64,000 nucleotides of DNA, from positions 87,236 through 151,235 of the forward strand of contig NZ_FQZY01000007.1 in NCBI RefSeq assembly GCF_900142165.1. The letters run 5' to 3'. Under the pieces are notes generated by a model, which did no database searches, was not told the origin of the DNA, and was given only the letters and a program-made list of their open reading frames with translations. Of the stretch, positions 24,652 through 32,094 are shown piece by piece; within the stretch, counting starts at the first letter, position 1, and each line of letters begins with the position of its first letter. The position numbers and the translations under genes were made by a program. Source of the stretch: Hespellia stercorisuis DSM 15480. GTDB lineage: Bacteria; Bacillota; Clostridia; Lachnospirales; Lachnospiraceae.

Positions 24652-26253
24652 TCAGATAAACAAAATTCCTCGCTCGTCATAAACCGATGCACCACTGTCG
24701 GCACCACAGCGAATGGCTCTGTCCAGTCCCATAATCGTGGCAATGGCACCGTCAATCTTCTCCGTGGATTTTTCCTTGTCTGCCTTGATGTTTCCGGCAG
24801 GGTCGGTTCGGATGAAGATGTTGTCCATGTTCCATCTTAGAACCGGGTGGCCGCCGTGGGCGATTTTCTGCTCCAGTGTCAGTTTCATCAGTTCCTTGGT
24901 GGGAGGACTCATATCCTTAAATCCCTGTCCAAAGGGAACGACTGTAAATCCCATTCCCTCAAGGTTCTGCACCATCTGCACAGCACCCCAGCGGTCAAAG
25001 GCGATTTCACGGATATTAAACCGTTCGCCCAGTTTTTCTATGAACTTTTCAATGTAGCCGTAATGCACCACGTTGCCCTCCGTGGTCTGCAAATATCCCT
25101 GTCGTTCCCACACATCATAGGGGACATGGTCACGGCGAACACGCAGGTCAAGGGTTTCTTCCGGTATCCAAAAATATGGGAGAATGATGTATTTATCTTC
25201 ATCGTCCTGCGGAGGGAATACCAGTGCAAATGCTGTAATATCTGTGGTACTGGAAAGGTCAAGACCGCCGTAGCAGACACGGCCTTCCAAATCGTCCTCA
25301 TTTACAGCAAAGGAGCATTTATCCCATCTGTCCATTGGCATCCAGCGGATTGCTTGTTTTACCCACTGATTCAGACGAAGCTGACGGAAGGAGTTCTCTT
25401 CGCTGGGGTTCTGCTTTGCCGACTCACAGGCGGCTTTTACCTTATCAATCCCTACCGTAATATCAAGGGAGGGATTGGCTTTCTTCCACACCTTTGGGTC
25501 TGTCCAATCATCCGACTCATCGGCACCATAAATCACTGGATAGAAAGTTGGGTCGATTTTTCGCCCCTCTAAAATATCCTTTGCTTTCTGGTGCGTTTCA
25601 TAACAAATGGAATGAGTATCTGTCCCGGCTGTTGTGATAAGGAAATACAGCGGCTGCATACGGGCATCGCCGGAACCCTTGGTCATAACATCAAACAGTT
25701 TTCGATTCGGTTGGGTATGCAGCTCATCGAATACCACTCCGTGTATATTAAAGCCGTGCTTGGAGTAGGCTTCTGCTGACAGCACTTGGTAAAAGCTGTT
25801 GGTTGGGATATACACAATTCTTTTCTGCGAGGTCAGTATTTTCACTCGCTTGGACAGTGCCGGACACATCCGCACCATATCCGCCGCCACATCAAAAACG
25901 ATGGTAGCCTGCTGTCTGTCGGCGGCACAGCCATAAACCTCTGCTCGTTCCTCTCCGTCCCCGCAGGTCAGAAGAAGTGCCACGGCAGCTGCCAGTTCTG
26001 ATTTTCCCATCTTCTTCGGAATTTCCACATAAGCTGTATTAAACTGCCGATACCCATTGGGTTTCAGCGTTCCAAATAAATCACGGATAATCTGTTCCTG
26101 CCAGTCAATCAGTTCAAATGGCTTTCCTGCCCATGTACCCTTGGTGTGGCAAAGGCTCTCGATGAAGGCAACAGCGAAGTCCGCCGCATCCTCATCATAG
26201 TGGCTATCCTTTACCTTGAACTTGGTAGGTCTGTATTTCTTTAGCTTTCGCAA
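24652..26253 (-). CDS. Phage terminase large subunit
   Basis: About 533 aa; start probably TTG 26253 (GGAGG 8 nt upstream), reading LRKLKKYRPTKFKVKDSHYDEDAADFAV. ATPase: Walker-A-like IPKKMGKSELAAAVA, Walker B with GVVFDELHTQPNRKLFD, coupling motif LITTAGTD. Nuclease: GGLDLSSTTDITAF, EIAFDRWGA and DGAIATIMGLDRA. It packages DNA into proheads. The small subunit is ~7.3 kb away (33521-34072), separated by accessory genes. Confidence 0.95.
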   Translation of the reverse strand: MRKLKKYRPTKFKVKDSHYDEDAADFAVAFIESLCHTKGTWAGKPFELIDWQEQIIRDLFGTLKPNGYRQFNTAYVEIPKKMGKSELAAAVALLLTCGDGEERAEVYGCAADRQQATIVFDVAADMVRMCPALSKRVKILTSQKRIVYIPTNSFYQVLSAEAYSKHGFNIHGVVFDELHTQPNRKLFDVMTKGSGDARMQPLYFLITTAGTDTHSICYETHQKAKDILEGRKIDPTFYPVIYGADESDDWTDPKVWKKANPSLDITVGIDKVKAACESAKQNPSEENSFRQLRLNQWVKQAIRWMPMDRWDKCSFAVNEDDLEGRVCYGGLDLSSTTDITAFALVFPPQDDEDKYIILPYFWIPEETLDLRVRRDHVPYDVWERQGYLQTTEGNVVHYGYIEKFIEKLGERFNIREIAFDRWGAVQMVQNLEGMGFTVVPFGQGFKDMSPPTKELMKLTLEQKIAHGGHPVLRWNMDNIFIRTDPAGNIKADKEKSTEKIDGAIATIMGLDRAIRCGADSGASVYDERGILFI

Positions 26254-26272
26254 TGCCGTCACCTCCGTTTCA

Positions 26273-26306
26273 TGGCATAAAAAATGACCTGCCATCGGCA
26301 AGCCTC
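26273..26306 (-). terminator. Hairpin/T-run element before large terminase
   Basis: Minus strand GGCTTGCC-GAT-GGCAGGTC followed by ATTTTTTATGCC, ~20 bp before the terminase start. Third of four similar elements. Confidence 0.55.
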
Positions 26307-26364
26307 AGTAACAAGATACAGAGCCGCTTGGCTCCGTTCTTGGAATGTTTTATTGTTTTTCCTC

Positions 26365-26559
26365 TTAGAAAAGTTCCTCAATTTTTCTGAGTTCTGCTTT
26401 CAGTCGAGTTAAATCCTGTGCAATGCAGGTTCTGCGAAAACCGTTTTTGCAGCTTTTTCCCTCACGGGTAAGCTTTTCAATTTCAGCTTTGCGTTTGGTA
26501 ATTACCTCGATTTCGTTTCCGTCCTTAGCGTCCTTGTAATCTTTCTCAAATCTTGTCAT
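26365..26559 (-). CDS. Small charged phage protein
   Basis: 64 aa from ATG 26559 (GGAGG upstream): MTRFEKDYKDAKDGNEIEVITKRKAEIEKLTREGKSCKNG...LKAELRKIEELF. Highly charged, helical. No family recognised. It follows a ~110-bp intergenic block duplicated at 28431-28541. Confidence 0.55.
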   Translation of the reverse strand: MTRFEKDYKDAKDGNEIEVITKRKAEIEKLTREGKSCKNGFRRTCIAQDLTRLKAELRKIEELF

Positions 26560-26585
26560 TTTCGTTTCCTCCGTTTGTGTTGCTT

Positions 26586-26698
26586 TCCCTTTCGGTAGTA
26601 CACATATTACCGCTATGTGCCGACTATATCCACTCATTTCTCGGCATAATCTACACAATCTTTTGGGAGGAAAACTGTGTATTTTACAGCAGTTATCC
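26586..26698 (-). promoter_or_regulatory. Duplicated intergenic block, copy A
   Basis: Nearly the whole gap between two minus-strand genes. It shares GGTAGTACACATATTACCGC, a TATCCACTCA stretch, ACACAATCTTT, TGTGTAT and TTACAGCAGTTAT in the same order with 28431-28541. Each copy lies just upstream of a gene, so a promoter/operator or leader is likely. Confidence 0.55.
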
Positions 26699-26893
26699 AC
26701 GCATGGAACGATGGACGGTTTCGAGAATTTCTTCCTGCTCGGACGGCTTTACACCAATGCTCTCCAAGGCTTCTCTGGTGCCGCAGTCCGGGCAGATGAG
26801 GGTTGCGCTGTCTGCCCTCGAAAGAGCAGGTACACCGTGATATGCTTTGCCGCAGCGTGGGCAGATTTTAAGTTCAGTGATTTCTGTTTTCAT
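26693..26893 (-). CDS. Small zinc-ribbon protein
   Basis: 66 aa from ATG 26893 (GAGGAGG upstream): MKTEITELKICPRCGKAYHGVPALSRADSATLICPDCGTREALESIGV. Two CPxCG knuckles form a zinc ribbon, with a helical tail. Overlaps the GGCT-like gene by 20 bp. Common in Clostridia phage accessory blocks; role unknown. Confidence 0.65.
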   Translation of the reverse strand: MKTEITELKICPRCGKAYHGVPALSRADSATLICPDCGTREALESIGVKPSEQEEILETVHRSMRG

Positions 26894-27356
26894 ATCCAAA
26901 TGCCTCCTCTGATTTTAGCTGTGCTTCTGCAAGAAAATGTTCATCAAAGCCAAAGCTGATGTACCCCTCAAGGCAGACGCTGACATAAGCAAGTGACGGA
27001 ATGCCGATGCTCCGCTCCTCGTGCATGATATACACAAAGCAGTCACGGATTCTGGTCTTGCCGGACTTGATGCCTTTAATCGGCAGCTGCATTTCCTTCT
27101 TGTAATAAAAGGTGGGGAATCCCTCGTAGCGGTCAAGAGCCGCTTCATCCTCATCGGTCACCGACCAAACTGCTACTGGAACGCTGCCCCCAGATTTGGG
27201 TTCAATGGTAAGATACGCTCCTGTGTGGCTGCCCTTGAAAAGCAGCTCATAATCCTTGATTTCTGCTGTTCCAATGACTCGTGCCGATGGGCATCGCATC
27301 CGCATCTGACGGACGTTTAAGTTGCTGCCGTAGGCAAGGTAGTATCGTTTCTTCAT
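26874..27356 (-). CDS. Gamma-glutamylcyclotransferase-like protein
   Basis: 160 aa from ATG 27356. MKKRYYLAYGSNLNVRQMRMRCP is the GGCT/AIG2 signature (YGSNL binding loop), with GYELLFKG-like and LDRYEGFPTFYYKK containing the catalytic Glu. The fold removes gamma-glutamyl groups as 5-oxoproline. Next to an amidoligase-like gene it could process the amide or isopeptide that the ligase makes; such neighbourhoods have been noted for GS-like amidoligases. Preceded by a strongly structured intergenic element. Confidence 0.82.
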   Translation of the reverse strand: MKKRYYLAYGSNLNVRQMRMRCPSARVIGTAEIKDYELLFKGSHTGAYLTIEPKSGGSVPVAVWSVTDEDEAALDRYEGFPTFYYKKEMQLPIKGIKSGKTRIRDCFVYIMHEERSIGIPSLAYVSVCLEGYISFGFDEHFLAEAQLKSEEAFGYENRNH

Positions 27357-27375
27357 AATGGTATCCATCCTTTCC

Positions 27376-27458
27376 GAAGGAATCACCCTTCTACCACCTT
27401 AAGACCGCCGAAGCGGTCGGAGGTAAGGTGGCAGGAGGCTAACTCCTGCGATTCCTTC
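27376..27458 (-). ncRNA. Three-way-junction RNA-like element before GGCT gene
   Basis: On the minus strand: P1 GAAGGAATC (27458-27450) pairs with GATTCCTTC (27384-27376). P2 is CAGGAG-TTAGC-CTCCTG within 27449-27432. P3 is CCACCTTA (27431-27424) with TAAGGTGG (27401-27394), enclosing GACCGC-TTCG-GCGGTC (27418-27403). All three helices are nearly perfect, and the apical loop is a UUCG tetraloop. It begins at the amidoligase stop codon and ends 19 nt before the GGCT start, so it could be a leader, riboswitch-like or processing element. I do not match it to a named class. Confidence 0.6.
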
Positions 27459-28404
27459 AAGCGGCTCTGCCGTTTCTGAAGGCTGTATCTCCTGCAAGTT
27501 TCTTGGTAAGGGTTTCTCTTGCTGTTTTGAATTCCTCTCCGATGAAGCCAAGCCTTAAGAGCCAAGTCCTCATGGCGTATTTCGGATTCTCATTCTGCTG
27601 TGGCTTGGGACTGGCAGTCTTTACTGTTTTCGCCATTTGGCTGAGTGCAAGGCAAAGCTGAATGTAGCTTTTCAGCTGTCCGGCATGAAGTCCGTTTAGT
27701 TTGCCGTCTGCCGGGGCATCAAATTGGAAAAGTCTGAATTCAATTGTTCCCTTGGTAAAGGTTGCGTGGTAGTTGAGCATATGGTAGCGGCTGTCGTTGT
27801 AATGGTGGTCTCTGCCGTAGTTGGCTCCGTTGGAGGAGTACCAAATGTCTGCAAGTGCCGCCATCGTCTTTGGCTTTTTCTTGTTGACCTGCTCCAAGAA
27901 CCGTGGGTCAACCGTTTTGCAGTAGCGATGCATCCTGCCCCTGTCGAGGTCAAGGGCATCGGCTATCAGGCTTTCGTGGCTTGCCATGATGTTTGCAAGA
28001 TTTCTCATGGTCTGTGGGGTATGTCCGTTTGCACCGATGTGAATGTGAACTCCGCAGCCCCTCGTGGCATCGCTTTTTGCTCCTGCGTGGCGAAGGATTC
28101 GGATAAGTTCCTGCAAGGTTTCAATGTCGCTGTAGTGAAGAATTGGGGTTACCAATTCGCATTTCTCGCTGTCGCACCCTGCGATGCTGACATCCTTTTG
28201 AAATTTCCACTCTCTGCCATCTACATCCCAAGCTGACCAAGTGCTGTAGCCGTTGCGTCCGGCTGTGTTTTCGTGTCTGCCTGTGCCAAAGTAGGTGGCT
28301 GCAAGCCTTGCTGCCTTATCCCTTGTAATGCCATTCATCTCGACCTCAACTCCGATGGTCTGCTGTTTCATTTCTTCAACCTGTCTTGTAGTTTTCTCGC
28401 TCAT
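27457..28404 (-). CDS. Amidoligase-like protein (Amidoligase_2 family)
   Basis: 315 aa from ATG 28404 (GGAGG upstream). TIGVEVEMNGITRDKAARLAATYFG, WKFQKDVSI, SEKCELVTPILHYSDIETLQELI, GCGVHIHIGANGHTPQTMRNL and TIEFRLFQFDA are the glutamine-synthetase-like ATP/metal-binding pattern of phage and bacterial amidoligases, which form amide/isopeptide bonds. Its C-terminal ~40 residues (KYAMRTWLLRLGFIGEEFKTARETL) are shared with the protein at 28748-29497. Neighbours are a GGCT-like and a DUF4314 protein. Substrate unknown. Confidence 0.8.
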   Translation of the reverse strand: MSEKTTRQVEEMKQQTIGVEVEMNGITRDKAARLAATYFGTGRHENTAGRNGYSTWSAWDVDGREWKFQKDVSIAGCDSEKCELVTPILHYSDIETLQELIRILRHAGAKSDATRGCGVHIHIGANGHTPQTMRNLANIMASHESLIADALDLDRGRMHRYCKTVDPRFLEQVNKKKPKTMAALADIWYSSNGANYGRDHHYNDSRYHMLNYHATFTKGTIEFRLFQFDAPADGKLNGLHAGQLKSYIQLCLALSQMAKTVKTASPKPQQNENPKYAMRTWLLRLGFIGEEFKTARETLTKKLAGDTAFRNGRAA

Positions 28405-28430
28405 TTTATGTACCTCCGTTTGGTTTGTTT

Positions 28431-28541
28431 TCCTTTTGGTAGTACACATATTACCGCTAAAACCACTATATATCCACTCAATTCTCGCCATATACTACAC
28501 AATCTTTGGGGGGCGAAATTGTGTATCTTACAGCAGTTATT
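28431..28541 (-). promoter_or_regulatory. Duplicated intergenic block, copy B
   Basis: Copy of 26586-26698; see that entry. Lies between the DUF4314 stop and the amidoligase start. An inner pair ACACAAT/ATTGTGT can form a hairpin. Confidence 0.55.
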
Positions 28542-28764
28542 CATTGCTGATTTTCCTGCATTTGTCCTCGCCATAGACCACATGAAGTCCGCTTCCGTTG
28601 TCCCAGCGAACCATGATGGAGGCGGTATCATCCACCCCTGTTACCGTTCCTTTTGTGCCGATTGGCGGAGCCTGCAAATCATCCATCTGGGTAAGTTCCA
28701 CCCTTGTTCCAACGGGGTACTGACTGCGTACCCGCTCCACAATTTCTTTACTCGGAAATCTCAT
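28537..28764 (-). CDS. DUF4314 domain protein
   Basis: 75 aa: PVGTRVELTQMDDLQAPPIGTKGTVTGVDDTASIMVRWDNGSGLHVVYGEDKCRKI matches DUF4314, a small SH3-like barrel common in Clostridia mobile elements. Overlaps the upstream gene by 17 bp. Function unknown. Confidence 0.85.
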   Translation of the reverse strand: MRFPSKEIVERVRSQYPVGTRVELTQMDDLQAPPIGTKGTVTGVDDTASIMVRWDNGSGLHVVYGEDKCRKISNE

Positions 28765-29497
28765 CGTCTGCCGCCTCCTTTTTCACATCATTCTTGAATG
28801 CACTGCTGCCTGTCAGATTCTTCAGCAGGATTTTTCTGTCCCGTTTATATTCTGCTCCCACAAATCCCAAGCGCAGGAGCAAGCAGCGGAATGCGTATTT
28901 TTCATTCTCCACTGCCTTTTCGGTGTTGGAGATGCGTTTCTGCTCTCGGCTCATCCTGCACAGGGCTGCGATGAAGTCGGTGTAGGCTTTGACCGTATCG
29001 GCATCCAAGTCGTCTGAAAACCAAGGGAAGGAAATCTTCTCTTCATCAATGATGATGGGAAGTTCACTGATTCCCAATGCCTTCTTGATAAGACTGCCCT
29101 TGGCTTCCAAGAGGTTGGTAAGATTGCCGACCAATACCTTATCCAGCGGCATTGCCACCGTAAGCCCGACTGTTTCGCCTTGTGGCTCGGTTTCCGGCAC
29201 TCCGTATGCAGGTTGGCAGTCCTCCAAAGGCTCCTCACAGCCCGTTTCCAGCTGGGGTTCATCGTACTCGGAACTCTCGCAGCGGAAACCTCTCTGGTCA
29301 AGTTCCTCAAGCACTCGCTCGATTTCCTCGCTGTCTGCCATGTCATCAAAGGTAAGGTTGCCCTCGCGGGTCACGGTAAAATAATCCACCGTGTATGCGT
29401 AGGTTGGGGTTTTCATGTAGACTGCTTTCGCCCCTGTGATTTCTTCCAGTGCCTTTACAAAAGGCTTTCTGTCGGTAATGTTGTAAATAACTTTCAT
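28748..29497 (-). CDS. Accessory phage protein sharing a C-terminal module with the amidoligase
   Basis: 249 aa. The N-terminal part (MKVIYNITDRKPFVKALEEITGAKAVYMKTPTYAYTVDYFTVTREG) resembles proteins labelled virulence-related in Clostridia elements. The middle is acidic and linker-like. The C-terminus KYAFRCLLLRLGFVGAEYKRDRKILLKNLTG closely parallels the C-terminus of the amidoligase-like protein two genes on, suggesting a common interaction or nucleic-acid module. No catalytic residues recognised. Confidence 0.6.
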   Translation of the reverse strand: MKVIYNITDRKPFVKALEEITGAKAVYMKTPTYAYTVDYFTVTREGNLTFDDMADSEEIERVLEELDQRGFRCESSEYDEPQLETGCEEPLEDCQPAYGVPETEPQGETVGLTVAMPLDKVLVGNLTNLLEAKGSLIKKALGISELPIIIDEEKISFPWFSDDLDADTVKAYTDFIAALCRMSREQKRISNTEKAVENEKYAFRCLLLRLGFVGAEYKRDRKILLKNLTGSSAFKNDVKKEAADDEISE

Positions 29498-29511
29498 GGT
29501 AAGTACCTCCT

Positions 29512-29560
29512 TTGTTTTTCGGTACTACATATATCACTCTAAAGGGAATAAATAGCAAGT
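29512..29560 (-). promoter_or_regulatory. Promoter/operator-like motif shared with the recombinase operon
   Basis: GGTACTACATATATCACTCT followed by AAAGGG lies just upstream of the gene starting at 29497. A close relative (GTTACTATACATCACTCTAA, then AAGG) lies just upstream of recombinase A at 7690-7716. Confidence 0.35.
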
Positions 29561-29579
29561 CATTCTGTAGCAGAATATC

Positions 29580-31496
29580 TCACAATAAAAAGTCCGGGAG
29601 TTGTGAATAATACACGATGCCGGAAAGCACAAATACCACATTTGGAAGTGCTACACCGTTGCCCCACATCTTATATTCCGCAGAATCGGAGTGCGGGTCT
29701 TTCAGCCATTTAATGATCTGCTTTTCTGTCTTTGGTTTTGAGGAAGTCCCCATGATATGACGATGGGTCTCAAACACCTCTGCCCACCACTTGATTTCTT
29801 CCTCTGTCGGTTCTGCCGTGCCAAGATTATTGCACCACCAGTCCGGGAATCCCTGCAGCCTTGCACATTCCGTAGGGGTAAGCCTGCGGACGATGTACTC
29901 CGGCATCTCACTGACATCATTTACGATTGGCGGGTCTTTATAATCCGTAGCCACCAGTGTGTTTGCCAGTTCTTCCTCCGCAGAAGTAAAGAAGGATGCC
30001 TTGCTGGAAGAATAGACGGGCGCAGCCACGGCACTTGGTCCCTGTGCATTCAGCGTGGAATTGATGCCGTCCTTGGAAATACCCATCTTCCTTGCATAAT
30101 TCTGACCGCAGTTATAGCTTTCACGGTCAATGGCATACACCACTGCGTGTTGTTCGATGGTATTTAAGGTATACATGACATCCGATTCCTTATAGCCGTC
30201 ACCCTTGTGGGATGGTCTGCTGCCGTTTCCCTCCACCACAACAATGCCCCCTTGATTGCAGGCAGGGTTGCCGCCGTTGGCATCAATGGTACGGGAGGTA
30301 TCCGCTTCATAAATTCCACTATGGGGATTATCCGACTTCATGGAATTGCTGTCCTTGGAGCAGATGCCGTATGCCTTTGGCACAAACAGTGTCTGGTCAT
30401 TATTACAGCCGAGGGTGGCAGACAAATCATCCTGAATCAATGCACCCTTGCCGCCACCCTCACAGCCGCTGCGAATTTTCAGCGTTTTCGGTGTTTCCAA
30501 TACAAACGGCTGATTATTTCCACCAGTGCCATAAGTAGAACTGACCGTAGGAGCCTGTTCCAAAGGACCCGTGTATCTCGTATCCTGACTATGATTTTCA
30601 AAGACCAGCGGAGGATGGTTGGACTCTGCACGGAGGGTGCAGGTCAAATCTTCTGTCACATCCATGCGGTTGCCGCCTTGGTCATTGAGTACCATGACAC
30701 CATTTCTGCCTGTTGCTATTCCACAATTCACACCAAGAGTAGCTGCGACTTCGTCCGCAGAACCGTTATATCCATCTATGCCGATGCCTGCCGCTCCAGT
30801 GCAGCCTTCAAAATCTCCGGCAGTTCCTTGCCACGGGCAGATGCCCTTCGGAGGATACCCTGACACGCCCTCTGACTCAAATAGTATTTTTCCGGCACAT
30901 TGGCCTGCAAAATCTGCGACAAGGTAGATGCGTTTTCTTCTTTGGGGAACTCCCCAATACTGCGCATCAAACACCCGCCATGCAAGGGAGAACTGTTCTC
31001 CCACGATTTCTCCTGCGTTTGTCCATTTTCCAGACTGAGGAACAGAAATGCTATCGTCTTTGACTTTGCAGATTTCTTCGAGGACTGCCTTGAAATCCTC
31101 GCCTTTGTTGCTGGAGAATGCGCCGGGGACGTTTTCCCAGACCACAAATCTTGGATACTTGCCATTTGTCTTACACCTCATTTCCTTCACGATTCGCACC
31201 GCTTGATAAAATAAACCGGAACGCTCTCCGTCCAGTCCGCTTCGCTTGCCCGCCACAGACATATCTTGGCAGGGACTTCCGAATGTGATGATATCCACGG
31301 GCGGAACTTCCGCACCGTTTAATTTGCTGACATCACCGTAATGCTTCATATTAGGAAATCGCTTTGTGGTTACCCTGATAGGAAAAGGCTCGACTTCCGA
31401 TGCCCACAAAGGGGTAATCCCGGAAATCAAGCCTCCTAAAGGAAATCCTCCTGAACCATCAAAGAGGCTCCCCAGTGTTAAGTTATTATTCTCCAT
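29580..31496 (-). CDS. DNA (cytosine-5) methyltransferase
   Basis: 638 aa from ATG 31496 (GGAGG upstream). Motif I SLFDGSGGFPLGG, motif IV ITFGSPCQDMS with the catalytic Cys, motif VI VWENVPGAF, motif VIII QRRKRIYLVADF, then a long (~300 aa) target-recognition region, and motifs IX/X RRLTPTECARLQGFPDWW and MWGNGVALPNV. It methylates C5 of cytosine, probably to protect phage DNA. The TRD is long compared with ~400-aa relatives. Overlaps the HNH/AP2 gene by 11 bp. Confidence 0.92.
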   Translation of the reverse strand: MENNNLTLGSLFDGSGGFPLGGLISGITPLWASEVEPFPIRVTTKRFPNMKHYGDVSKLNGAEVPPVDIITFGSPCQDMSVAGKRSGLDGERSGLFYQAVRIVKEMRCKTNGKYPRFVVWENVPGAFSSNKGEDFKAVLEEICKVKDDSISVPQSGKWTNAGEIVGEQFSLAWRVFDAQYWGVPQRRKRIYLVADFAGQCAGKILFESEGVSGYPPKGICPWQGTAGDFEGCTGAAGIGIDGYNGSADEVAATLGVNCGIATGRNGVMVLNDQGGNRMDVTEDLTCTLRAESNHPPLVFENHSQDTRYTGPLEQAPTVSSTYGTGGNNQPFVLETPKTLKIRSGCEGGGKGALIQDDLSATLGCNNDQTLFVPKAYGICSKDSNSMKSDNPHSGIYEADTSRTIDANGGNPACNQGGIVVVEGNGSRPSHKGDGYKESDVMYTLNTIEQHAVVYAIDRESYNCGQNYARKMGISKDGINSTLNAQGPSAVAAPVYSSSKASFFTSAEEELANTLVATDYKDPPIVNDVSEMPEYIVRRLTPTECARLQGFPDWWCNNLGTAEPTEEEIKWWAEVFETHRHIMGTSSKPKTEKQIIKWLKDPHSDSAEYKMWGNGVALPNVVFVLSGIVYYSQLPDFLL

Positions 31497-32094
31497 CGGC
31501 ACTTACCTCCAAATCCCAGAAATCAAAAAATGCACTGTTCTGTGCCAATTCCACAAAACGAATGCATTTCTCAACTACCTGTTTTTCAATCCAGAACGGT
31601 ATTTTTCCGATATCATCATAGCGACCATACGCACCGAACATACACCTCATGCCTATATTCCTTGCTCGTACAGCATCTTCAAAGGTATCAAAATACCCTA
31701 AATGGATTTCTCTTTGTGCCACTTTTATTCTCGCCCTGAATTTATTTCTTGCAGCATACCAGCTAACACCAGCTACCCCAGATGTATTATTTTTCTGGAG
31801 TGGCTGATTCATCTGATTTTGCTGATGAGTACATACTCGAATGTTACATGAACGATTATCCAAAGTATCAAGACTGATATGGTCAATTTCATATCCAGCG
31901 GGACAATGAAATAAATAGCTGTGCATTTTTCGTCCTCTGCAATCCATCATATAAGGTCTTCCGCTTTCACAGCTTGCATACCATTTGACATGGCGGATTT
32001 TATCGTAATCCCTCCTGTCAAATATAAATGTCATCCCATTCGATAATCTTCCGTATCCGATGCCTTCTTCAAAGTTATAAGTAACATTAGTCAT
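31486..32094 (-). CDS. HNH endonuclease with AP2 DNA-binding domain
   Basis: 202 aa. HNH part: SYLFHCPAGYEIDHISLDTLDNRSCNIRVCTHQQNQMNQ. AP2-type three-stranded sheet: NTSGVAGVSWYAARNKFRARIKVAQREIHLGYFDTFEDAVRARN. This combination is typical of phage homing endonucleases. It sits between two methyltransferase genes with 8- and 11-bp overlaps, so it is integrated in the operon and not simply a free-standing intruder. Confidence 0.85.
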   Translation of the reverse strand: MTNVTYNFEEGIGYGRLSNGMTFIFDRRDYDKIRHVKWYASCESGRPYMMDCRGRKMHSYLFHCPAGYEIDHISLDTLDNRSCNIRVCTHQQNQMNQPLQKNNTSGVAGVSWYAARNKFRARIKVAQREIHLGYFDTFEDAVRARNIGMRCMFGAYGRYDDIGKIPFWIEKQVVEKCIRFVELAQNSAFFDFWDLEVSADGE

